Origin: Accumulibacter sp.
GTDB taxonomy: Bacteria > Pseudomonadota > Gammaproteobacteria > Burkholderiales > Rhodocyclaceae
Direction of reading: 5' to 3'
Length of the DNA stretch: 64,000 nt
Assembly (NCBI GenBank): GCA_024235695.1
Contig: JACKLX010000018.1
Coordinates: 1-64,000 of the forward strand
Shown here one piece after another: positions 1 to 12,000 of this stretch. How positions within the stretch are numbered: the stretch's first letter is position 1; each line of letters starts with the position of its first letter. The notes under the pieces were generated by a model that saw nothing but the letters and a program-made list of their open reading frames with translations, had not been told where the DNA came from and made no database searches. The translations under genes and the position numbers were made by a program.

Positions 1-3000
1 AGCCCCCGACATTCGTCGCGCCGGCATCCGACTGGCTGACGATCTGCCAGCTTTCGAGCTGGCCCTGCCTGATCACCGTCGAACGGTCGTCGGCGTTCTC
101 GACGCTCTCCCAGCCGGTCCTGAACAGGTTCCGAGTCGTGCCCGCACCGTCGATGATCGTCAGCGTTGGCGCATCCGCCAGCGGCGTGACGATCAGTCGG
201 ACGGTGGCCACGGCAGACCGCCCCTGGCCGTCGTCGAGGACATAGGTGAAGGAGTCCTCGCCACTCCAGTTGGCATGCGGCGCGTAGATCAGGCGCTGGT
301 CGGCCGCACGGGTGAGAGTGCCATGCGCCGGGGAAGTATCGACGATCAGATCAAGCGTGTCGCCGTCGATGTCGTAGTCATTGCCGAGCAGATCGAGAGC
401 GATGCGACCGTCCTCGGGCAGGGTGGCGGCATCGTCGTTGGCGACCGGCACATCGTTCACCGCGTTGATCGTGATGCTCAGGACGCTCGCCGCGTTCAGC
501 TGGCCATCGCTGACCGTCCAGACGAAGCGGTCGTCGCCATGGAAATCTGCGTCTGGCCGGTAGATAAGCGTGCCGTCGGCGTTACGGACCAGCGTGCCGT
601 GTTGCGGGTCGCCGACGGTGAAGCTCAAGGCGTCGCCATCGACGTCGCTGGCGCTGAACCGAAGGTCGAGCGTGATCAGGCTGTCTTCATCGAGCGTGAC
701 GCGGCGTTCGACGATGGTCGGTGCGTCGTTGACCGGCGTGACGGAGAGCGTGACGACGGCGACGTTCGAATCGCTGCCGTCGTTGCTCAAGCGGTAGGTG
801 AAACGATCGTCGCCGTGCCAGTCGGGCAGCGGGTAGTAGGTGAAGCTGCCGTCGGCATTCGGCGTCACGTCACCGTGCGTCGGAAGATCGACGAGAAGCG
901 GCCAGACGCCAGTGTGATCGGCGCCGAGATCGTTGCCCATTACAGCGAGGATCACCGGGGTGTCTTCAGCGGTGGTCGCTTCGTCGTCGCGGGCCTCGCG
1001 TAGCAAGCCAGCCAACTGGAGCTGGCTGATCGTGATCTGGCTGCTGGTGGCAGCCGCGCCGCGTCCGAAGCCGATCAGGTCGAAAGAGAGGTTCGCCACC
1101 GTTCCGGCGGCGACAGCCGAGAGGTCGACCCGCACCGAGCGGCTGCCGTCCGCATTGCGACGCATTGCGACGCCGCCGGCGAGGTGCTCGCTACCGTCAG
1201 CCTGCAGGTTGAGGATCGCGTCGCTGTCGGCAAGGCCGATACCACCCAGCAGCGACAGACCGGTGCTGGCGTCGATGAGCGCTACCTCGAAGGCATCATC
1301 AGGGGAACCATTGACGTCATCGAGGGCGATATCGCTCAGGGTGAAGGACAGCATGAGGTCGTTGGCGCCGACTACGAAGGCCTGGTTGAGTCGGGTCTGC
1401 GTTGCGGCGCTTTCCCTGAGGGTTGCCGTGCCCTGGTCGAAATACACGTCGCCGGTGACCGACCAACCGACACCACCGGTGAAGGCGGGGTTAGCCAGGG
1501 CTGGATTGGCGACGGTATCGAACTGGATAGTGGCGCTACTGTTCCCCGTCTTCAAAGCGGTTGTGTCCGATGGGCGGAGCCGACCGGCACGCAGGCTGCC
1601 CAGGCTGCGGCTCAGTGGCAATGGCGCGCCGGGTGGCGTATTCGGGTCGTAGGGAACGGGAGCGGCGTCAGCGGAAAAGGTCAGGCCACGCAGGGCGGTG
1701 AGTTCAACGGAGGAGGGTAGCCGCCGGATCCCGGGAAGGAGAGTCGATGCCATGAGGTCGTGGCTGTCGACGGTATGGCCCAGGCCCGCAACATGGCCGT
1801 ACTCGTGCAGGAGGACGGTCAGCAGGTCCATTCGGCCTTCGGCCTCGGAGCCGGGCCTGGCGATCCACTCCAGAGGGTTGCTGGTGGGAAGGAACTCGGT
1901 GTTGTCGGACGGGGTGAGGTCGATGAACCAGCCGTAGCCGGCAGCGGTGGGGGAGAGGGTGATTGTGAAATTTTGCCCTTGCGAATTGGCCTGCGCCAAT
2001 GCGGCAGTCGGTAGATGGGCAAACGAATTTGGCGATCTGACATCATCCCGAAAGTCGAGTTTCATGAGTGAAGAAAGCTCACTGCGAGGAGTCGGCACGG
2101 GCCACCAGTCCGGATCCGGACAATTTGTGCTATATGGGTTAGAAGCCGGACTAGAATAGTAGCTCGAATTCACCTTAATAAAATATACTACTGCAATCTT
2201 GTATCCAGCGATGTCCGCTAAGAAAGCAACCTTATCCTCGCCAGAATAGCCAGGTCTTGGATAGTATCTAATTTCTTTTCCAGGAGACAAGTCGTTGCTT
2301 AAACTGCCGTGCATCGGCGGTTGAAGAATAATAACTTCAGCATTCTCATAGTCTAGGTGCAATAGCTGTGAATGTGAGCCGTCCCAAAAAATATTGTTAG
2401 CCATGTCTCGAGGTGATAATGATGGATACATCAGTTCTGCATTCCCCTCTATTTGCTCACTGGTCGGGCTCAAATAACATACTGCGATGGTCCCGAACAA
2501 CCCCTGATGTTGCACCATCGTTTGATTGGCTTGCATAACAGTTGGAGCTGTTTGTGTTGTTTGTGGCGGTGGGTTGGGTAGGTCCATTAGCGACATCTTC
2601 GGTTCTCCTGAAGGAGCGTTTGCTACACTATTAGAATATCCCGTTGGAGTCGAGCGCTCCCTGGTTGTTGTAACCTGCGACTTGCTTTGTGCTAATAGAT
2701 TCTGTATGAGAGGTGGTTCTACCCCTTGCAGATTTGGCGTTCTTAGGGTGATTCCAAATTTTGTGTTGTACCCTTTTGAGTTGTTGCTTGTGATGCCAAT
2801 AGCTTGGAGCGCAAAACCCATATTTCCAAAGGCGTTTTCGCTGTAGATTTCATTGTTGACTTGGTACCATGTCTGGACACGGGCATTGTCGACACTACCC
2901 TTTACGCCCTGCGCCGTGCGCCTGAAATTCTGTTCATCCGATGCGCTTGCTCGGTCTGTCACGGAGTTAAGGTCGCCGTATACCGGCGCGGCGCCATATC

Positions 3001-6000
3001 GCCAATACCACGCTCCCATACGAGCCGCAAGGTCGCGATCTGTGTCTGGGAGATCAGGATAGCTGACCAAGTCGTAATTAGTACCATAGATCTCATTCAA
3101 GCCAGGGATTCGCTCACCCCCAGCATTGCCTCGCGTGCCGCCATCAGCAGCTCTTTGGTATCCACCCATGCGTGTGATTTGCAGGACTCCTCTTCCACGG
3201 TATCTGTACCCATCACCCGACACTTCGCCGCGATTACCATCAAAGCCGGCGTAAGCATAATTAGCCTGCCTTTCCCCGCGGGAGTTGCCATTGCCCAAGG
3301 TGCCGTCCAAGTATCCATTATATACCGCCATTTGAATCGGGTCGCCTAGATCTAAGCGTCTGAAATTGCCCACTCTTTGAAGCGCCGGATGATTCCATCC
3401 GGTTTGCTCTGTAAGCCAATTTTGGTCCAGGCCAAGCGTCTCGGCACGAACATTCGCCAAGAATGCCGCTACTCTCTTAGGTGTGCTGATGTCGAATGTC
3501 GTCATTGCTTCATTGAGCGGTGCAACCCAAGAAGTCATATTATTTGCCGTTGAATCCATAATCGCAGCCAAGGTCTCGGCAGTGAGTTTCGCGCCAATTC
3601 CAGCATTATTCTTGCCGACCCCGCCCAACAGCAAGTTACTGCCATTCACCATTCCGCCGCCCTGTGTACCGTCGCCAAAAAGTGCTCTTTGAATGGTTCG
3701 TCGTTGTTTCGGCGTGCTGGCGGAACGGATTTGGCCCAAGTTCTCGTCCAAAGATCCATTTCCACCAGTGGCATCCGTACGGACAGACGCATAAACCGCA
3801 AGAAAATCGCGTAATGCTTCTGTCTGATTGTTCGTGCCTTGTGAATTGGATAGCGGTTCTTTCGGGCTGTCAATTCCGTGACGTCGATTGGGATTGTTAA
3901 GAAGGCCGGATAAGGCAACTGCATTGCTGTAATCCCACGAGCCAGTATTCAACGTGCTGCTTATCCCCCCGCGATCGGCTCGCAAGCCAAACAGCCATTC
4001 ATTTCCATCGATTCTCTTTTGGTTTCTCTTTGACACGTAAGCTGTGTTGATTCCCAAGTTGAGCATTACGCCCAACGAGCCAGTTCCGTTAAACCACAGC
4101 GGGTTCGGTCTGCCTTGGGCAGTCGCAGCGGCCTGCGCCGAAACCATGAGATCAAACACCCAACTCGTACCCATGGCCTCGGTTGGCTTCGCCGCCTCGG
4201 TCTTGTTCTCCCAGCCAAGGAGTTTCTGCGATCCCGAGGGAAAGAAGTTAAGCCAGTGCGGTGCGTTGTAGGCGTTAAGCCAAGCCACATCGTTGGTCGA
4301 CAGCTTGATGGGCGCCATTGGCTTCGTGGTCGTCTTGCTTTTTCCGTTGACCGTGATTTTTTCGGTGACGGTGGCGGTATAGTCCGTCTTGCCTTCAACA
4401 ATCTGGTCGAATTGCCTCAGGGCGATGTGCTCTGCGTCGTCGATCGTGCCATTGACCGTAATTTCCCCGGTGTTTACCTTCGATAAGCCAAAGCCGAGGT
4501 ACTTCAAGCGCTGCTCCACGCGCCACACGTCGAGAGGGTCGTTCCGAGCGCCTTTCTGTGCGCTGAGTGTTGCCGTGACTTCGAAGCCGTGATACCCAGG
4601 ATTGCTCAGCGGCCGATCGCCGAAGAAGACGGTGTCAGGCGCTTTCGTGTAGTCGACGACGCGCAGTTTCAGGAGCAGGCTTTTCTCGGGGTTGTTCTTG
4701 TCGAATCCCTTGATCGTAATCGAGATGTCTCCAGGCAGCAGATTTTTCCCCATGCGCAGGCGATCGACGTCGACGGTTGGCGCCAGGAAGATCACGCCGC
4801 TGTTGCTCAAGGTTTTCTTGCCCAGGTCGCTATTGACCGCTTGCAGGCCCTTGTAGGTCTTCTCGCTCGCTGCTTGCACCGAACTGAAACCGTCCTCACG
4901 CTCTGCGGTCAACAGGTCGCCATTACCGTCCCTGACAAGCTGCGCCGCGCCGCTGACCTCGAGGTTGTCCCAATTGACGCTGAGGTCCGTGTCCTTCAGC
5001 TCGGCCAGGGTGCTGGCGTACTGGTCACGGATCAGCTTGAAGAGATCGACGCGGGCGATGTCGCCGTAGTTGAACTCCGGTACCTTGTGATCCGTGTCGG
5101 GCTCGATGGCAGTCTTGAGAGAGGATCCGCCGTCGTCGATCGGCGCCGAGAACGTCACCGAATCCGGTTTGAGCAACTGGCTGCTGGCCATCCCGAATAT
5201 CCATCCCGAAGTCAGCTGACTGCTGACAGCGAGATCATGCTTGACGGGCGTGACTAGTTGCGTCGTGACGCCATTGACGCGCTCGCGGTCGACCGGCAGC
5301 GGTCGTGGCGACGCCTGTCTGGCGAGCGAATTCCTTTCGGCAGCGGCAATCAGCTGTTCCACATCCCATACCAGCAGGCCGGCGGGCGGCGGGGATTGAC
5401 CTATCGTCGGCCAGTAGCGAATGTCGGTCCACAGCGTCTTGCCGGCGTTGGTCACCTGCAAGCGGGAGAAGTTTGCGTCGATGATCGGCGAGGTTGCGCC
5501 GAGGTATTCGGGTGCTGCGCCAAAGGGGTCCTTGACGATACCGATCTTGCCACCCTTTTGTCGGGCAAGCCCCTGCGGGTCGTCAAGGCCGGTGAGCGGA
5601 TCGACGAAATCGAAGAAATAATCGGCAACCAGCGCGTAGTCGATACCCTTGCGGGTAACGATGACCGCGGGTGACTGTGCCCGCTGGATATTCAGCTGGT
5701 AACTGCCATCGAGTGTGCTGACGCCGGACACGGTAGCGGACATCGCGATCTGCCTGAAGACGGGCGCTGCTTTGAAGCGGCCGGTATCGCTCAGTGCGAT
5801 ACTCAGGGTGGCGAGTCCTGCGTTGTGATCCAGGGCGTCGCTGAGCACCAGGCGCAGTGTGTTGTCCTTGATTCCGGCAGACGAAATGAACTGCGGCCCC
5901 TTGCCTTGCTGGCCAGGAAAATCGACATTCAGAAAGGCATCGGCGCCGCTCGTCGCGAGATGGCCGCTTCTCTCGACGAGTTGGTCGAGGTCGAGGATGA

Positions 6001-9000
6001 AGACATGGCCGCCGTCGGGCTGGCTGCGCCCGCTTGAAATGCTCAGTGGCTGTATGCTGGCGGTTACCGCGAGATAGGAATGGACGCCATGGGTGACAGC
6101 CAGGTCGATGTAGCCGTAGGGCGCGTTTCGCCCGCTCACTGCCGGTGGCAGATCGATTTGCTGGACGGCGAGGAAGTTGGCGTCGGTTTCGTCGATGTTG
6201 ACGCGCAGCAGGCGGAAGCGGCCGGCAGGGTCGTAATGACCGCCTTCGGCGACGTAGAGTGACTGTCCGGAGACCGCCAGGCTGCTGACGTTGGCCGTTC
6301 CGACGCTGAAGCTCGCAGCGAGCTTCAGCGTCGCCGTATCGACGACATGAATGTCGCCGTTCATGCCGGCGACGAACATCAGGCGGTTATCGAGGCTGAA
6401 GGCGATCTGGTCGGTCTTGCTGCCGCTGACGATCACGGGATTGCCGCGCGCATCGCGATATTCGATCTCCGTAACCAACTGGTCGTTCCTGAAAATCCGG
6501 ATCGCCGTATCGTGAGTGAGGACGCCGAAATCGGTCTGGCTTTCGATCGTGGTGCCAACGGCGTCACCGTTGGCAAGCCAACGGCTGGCGCCCGCAACGG
6601 CGGGGTCGAGGGTCTGCAGCATGCGCTGAACCGTCAGCACGTGCAGGCCCATGGCAATCTGCTCGGGAACGTCGAGGTCCAGCGTCATGCTGGTGGAGCC
6701 GGCGGCAATGGGTTCGAGATCTACCAGCTTTTGCCACAGGCGCATGCCGTCGTGCCGGTCTTGTCGGTCGTCTTGCCAAGCGGCGGAGCTGGCCTTGCCC
6801 TGCTGGTCCACGCTCAGGTTCTCCGGCGAGATCCAGACCCTGAGTGCCGCGGCCTGTGCCGGCATGCCGGCGGCGATTTCGGGCTGGATCTGCTCCAGGC
6901 TAAGCCGCAGCTTGCCTGACGCCAAGGTCTGGACAGCGGTGATCCGCGGTGAGCTCGCGTCGTGCACGGTTGCCGATCCGGCGCCAGCTGGCGACACGAT
7001 GGTCAAGGTGAGGTCGCCATTGCTGACACTCTTCTGTATTGGCAGCACCTGGTAGACGCCGCCGAAGCTCATGCTGATGGCGAACAGCTCGGACATGCCG
7101 GCCAGAGTGCCGACGATCCCGGCAGCCGCGCCGGCCGCTGACAGCCCGCTGTCGGCGAGACCACCCGAGATCGAGATGGCCAGCGAATTCATCATCAGGG
7201 CGAAAACGTTCACGCCGGAACCCTGCAGCTTTACCGCGCCGGTCTGGCTGTCGACCGTGGTCTTGACGCAAACCAGATCGCCGGACGCATTGACGCCGCC
7301 ATAGGGTGGGCTGGCGGTGCGGGCGACGAACTGTCCGTGGTCATCGAGGCCGACGAAGCCGTTGTCGACGATCCACCACGTGGCCTGCATTGCGCCGCTG
7401 ACGTCGGGCGCCGTAGCGCGACGCAGGAAGAGGACTTCGTCGCCGACCTGGACGCCGGCATCGTCCTGCAACGTGATCGCCAGTTGCACGGGTACGCTGG
7501 TCGCGTTTTCGCCGAGATCGAGGTTGAACGCCGCAAGGGTCTGCAGGATTGCTGGTTCCGGTGCCGCCATTCCCGTTTCGACCGCGAGCGTAGCGAGGCC
7601 AATACGACGTATCGAGACCACCGCATCCCCGGTCAACGCTCCCGCGCCGATCATCACCGTCTCGCCGGTCGCCGCCCGGACGACGCCGCCGTCTTCGGCG
7701 GCGATCGTGATCCCTGGCGGGGTGGCGGTTGCGGGGTCGTCGTCGGTCAGCTGTGCGGCCTGCACGCCGAGACGAATGTCGGTCTGGCCGATGGCCTGTT
7801 GGCTGACGCCGCCGTATCCGTCGACCAGGCTTGCCAGATGAACGATCGACAGCGTGACCTCGCCGGCCCGCAGCGCGGTGATCAGACCCTCGTCGCTGAC
7901 CTTGGCGACGCTCGCGTCGGAAACGAGGTAGCGCGTGCCGCTGTACACCGCCGGTGCGGCCGGGATGAGAACGTCAAAGCTGTTGCCGGTGTCCGGGTCG
8001 ACATAGGTTTCGAGTGCCTCGGGCGTACCGGCGAAGACCGTCTGTCTGGCGGTGTGGATGTCGATCAGCTGCTCGCTGTCGGGGTCGATCCGATGCACCT
8101 TCAACTGTCGCGTGTCGCCGGGTGTCAGAGTGAGCGTGCCCGGATAGACCTCCGGTACGATCGGCACGGCCCGGTCGCTGGCGTAATCGTCCTCGTCCGG
8201 GTCGGCATCGAGGTCGAAGGGCAGGGGCGCTGCCTGCACGTTCAGCGCTGCCGCCGCCTGGATCAAGCGTCCGTCGGTGTCGACGCGGGTGACGACGAGC
8301 AGCGCCGGACCGGCGCTGATGGCGTGGACCAGGTCGCGCGCGTCGTCGACCAGCAGCGGCGTCGGTGCGGTGCCGCCGAGGGCCGCGAGGTCGGCGCTGC
8401 GAAGCGTCAGGTACGCGGCGTCGGTGACGACGACTCCCTGTTCGTCGTCGAAGTCGGCGGTGGCCTGAAAGCGGCTGAACTGGCCGGTCGCCAGCGTCGC
8501 CAGCGGCGCGAGGTGCAACTGCCGCAGCCTGGCGTCGCTGACCTTGATCTTCAGTTCGATGGCGGCGCCAGCGGCGTAGCCGTCGTCGGGCTGGATGGTC
8601 AGCGTCGCTTCGCCGTTGTAGCCCGATTCCGGGACGAAGGTGACGGTCTGACCATCGCCTGCCAGTCTGGCGTTGCCGTGGCTGCTGTCGAGGAGGCGCC
8701 AGAACAGCGGCTCGCCTTCGAGGTCTTCGGCGACCCCCGCCAGCACCGTGTCGGTGGCGAGATCGACGTGCGTGGCGAGCGGAGCAACCGTGCCCGTGGC
8801 CGCGGGCGCCTGGTTTGCCCGAAAGCCGGTATTGGCATAGAGAATCTGGCGGTCGAGGCGGCTGATCTGGCCGTCGCCATCGATGTCGGCGAGCGCATCG
8901 TGCGCGGCGTCGGCTGCCTGCCATGCCTGGCTGTCGGCGCCGTCGACCAGACCATCGTCGTTGAGGTCGCCGGCGACGCTGAGCCGCAGCTCGGCGTTGC

Positions 9001-12000
9001 CGCTGCCGCTGAGGCGAAGCAGCTTGACACCGGCTTCGCTGACGCGCAGCAGCCGCGTCACCCGGCCATTTGCCGTCGCCGTGCCGACGATCTGCGCGCC
9101 TTCGACTTGCAGGTCCGCGGCGGCCGGAAGCGTCGTTTCGAGTGCCAGGATCACCGCGCCGTGGGCGCCTGCACTGCGTGCCGTCGAGGCGATTTCGCTG
9201 TCGCGAATCGTGAACGCCAGCGTGACGCCTTGTCCGGCATTCAGGTCGCCACGCCAGCGGCCGCCGCTGCCCCAGGTCACCACCGCGCCGAGCCGGGCGC
9301 TGGGCGGCTCGCTGACCGGCTGGCCGGCAGCGGTGTAGGCGAGGGGAGTGCCGGGATCGGCACCGTCGAGATGGCGGACCAGGATCAGCCGGCCGGCGCT
9401 GTCGTAGCGGTAAGCGATGGCTACTGCCTGGCCGCCGGCATGGCCAGCACCGGCTTCGGGAGTGGTGATGCGGACAATGCGTCCGGAGCTGTCACGCAGA
9501 AAATCGACGCGCTCGCTGAAGTCGCCGCTGACCGCCGCGATGCCGGCGTCCGAGACCAGCCAGCTCTCGCCGTCCGCGAAAGTGACGCGCTGGATGGCGC
9601 CCGCCGCGTCGAGTGTGTAGCGAGTGCCGTCGGGCGCCGTCAGCGTGTAGGCCGTGGGTACCCACGGCAGACCGCTGATCTGCTCGTAAAGGCGGTCGCC
9701 CTGGCGCTGGACGTTGTCCGGCGTCAGGTGGCCTGCCGTCGCATGGGCCTGCAGCGTCCAGCCCTGGTCGGCGGCGAAGTGCGGGTGCCAGACCTGCGGC
9801 GCCGCGGCTTCGTTGCCGAGGCGTTCGCTTTGCAGGACGAGGGTGAAGGAGAGATTGCTCAGGCCGGCGTCGCCGTCGCCCGGGTCGGTCGGGGCGCTCA
9901 GCCAGACGCGGGCGCCGTCGGACCATGGCGCCGTGGCGCCGTTCTCGAGGGTGGCTGGCTGGTCGCTGCCGAGGCGGCTGGCGAGCAGTGGCAGCGACCA
10001 GTTGCCGAAGTCCTGGCCGGTGCTGTCCGGGGCGCCGGCGTTCGCCTCGCGCCACTGCCGAGTGAGTGCCAGGCGATGTCCGGCAAGGGTCACGCTGGCG
10101 TCGGTTTGCCGCTCGCTGGCGAAGGTCTTGTCGGGCGTATCGATGACGATCGTGGCGGCGATATCGCTGCTGCGGCCGGCGAGATCCCAGGCGGTCAGGC
10201 GCAGCCGGTAGATGCCATTGTCGAACTGGCGCGGGTCGAGGTCGGCCAGCGCGATCGTCTGTGCGACCGTGCTCGCCGGGAAGTCGGCGTCGGCAAGGGT
10301 TTGCCAGGGCCCGCCGGCGGTTGGCGCGATCTGCAGGCGCCAGCCCATCAACTGCGCTTCGCCGAGCTGCGCGGCGAGCGTCGTGCGGGTCACGACCTCG
10401 AGCGGTCGATCGCCGGCACCAGCCAGCGTGCCGCTCCAGGCGAGTTGTGGGGCGACGGTGTCGGTCGGGTCCTTGACGCGCAGCGAATGGAGGCGGGTGC
10501 TGACGAAGCCGTCGCGGTCGCTGGCGGTGACCCGCAGGTCGATCAGTCCCGGGCGCGTCGGCAGCAGCTTCAGCCGCCCGGCGGCGTCGAGCGCAAGGCT
10601 TTGCCAGGCGTTCCCTTCACCTTCGCGCATCTCGACAGCCAGCCGGGCGATGCCGCTCCAGGCTTCGGCGCGGACCGTGGCGACGACGGTCTGGCCGGGG
10701 AGCGCCGCTGCGCTGGGGGTGGTCGATACGACGATCTTCGGCGCGTTGTCGGCGGCGTCGGCGACGACGCGCAGTTCGAAGGTGGCGGAGTGGGTGCCAT
10801 TACCGGCGTGGCCGTCGCTGACCGAGGCGGTGACGGTGAAATCGCCAAGCTGCCCGGGTCCGGGTGTCCAGTTCAGGCGCTGACTGCGAACGTCATAGGT
10901 GGCACCTTCGGGAAGACCGCTGAAGCTGACGGCCAGCGCTGCGGTTTGCGCCACCCCGTCGGGATCGAAGACCGTGATGCCATCACCGGCAATGCCGAAC
11001 AGCACCGGGATGCTCAGGCTGTCACCGATGACCACCGCGTGCTTGCTGGCGCTGACCTGCGGCTGGCGATTGACGTCGAAGACGCGCACCTGCACGGTCT
11101 GCGTACTGGGCGCGCTGGCGCCACTGCCGCTGCCTTGGCGATCGCTGGCGCGGAAGCTGAAGGCGTAGGACTGGCTGTCGGCAACGCTGTTGTCGACGGT
11201 GTTGCGGTCGGGTGTCCATTCGAAACGGCCGCTGGCGGCGTTGAAGGCGACGCCGGCCGGCGTCGTCGGATCGTACACCAGGCTCAGCCGAACGGCGTCG
11301 CGGTCGGCGTCGGTAGCGACGACGGTGAAGGCCAGCGTCTCGCCCTCATCGATCAGTTGCAGCGGGATCGGCAGGATGCGCGGCGGCTGGTTGAGGTTGG
11401 CGACGGCAATCTCGATCGGGCGGCTGAACTCGGCCGTGCCGTCGCTGGCGGTGAGCGTCAGGCGCCACAGTCCCGGCGCCCGCGTGACGTCATTGCCGTC
11501 CTGCGCGGCGAAGGCGTCCGGCGTCCAGTGGAAAACGGCATGATCGTCGTCCGGCATGAAAACCATGCCACGCGGCAGCTGGTCGACCCGCCAGTCGAGG
11601 CGGTCGGCATCGCCGTCGCGGGCAAAGATTTCGAAATCGAGGGGCTCGCCTTCGCTGGCGTCGATGCGCAAGGCGTTGGCCCCACTATCGGCGACCGACT
11701 GGCCGTTGACCCGCAGGCCGAGCACTTCCGGCGCGGCGTTGTCGGCACGGACGACGATGCGCAGCGTCTGCCGGCTGACGTTGGCTATCGGCTGGTCGGG
11801 ACGGATGAAACCGGCACCCTGCGGCGGCAGGCCACTGTCGGTGACGATCAGCTCGACGTCGCGGCTACCGACGTCGGCAGCGGTCGGCGTCCAGTGCAGC
11901 GTCGCGTGTCCGTACTGCGCGGTCGGCGTCAGGTCGGCGCCCAGGGGCAGGCCGCCGGTCGTCCAGTACAGCGGATCCTGATCGAGATCGCTGGCGATCA

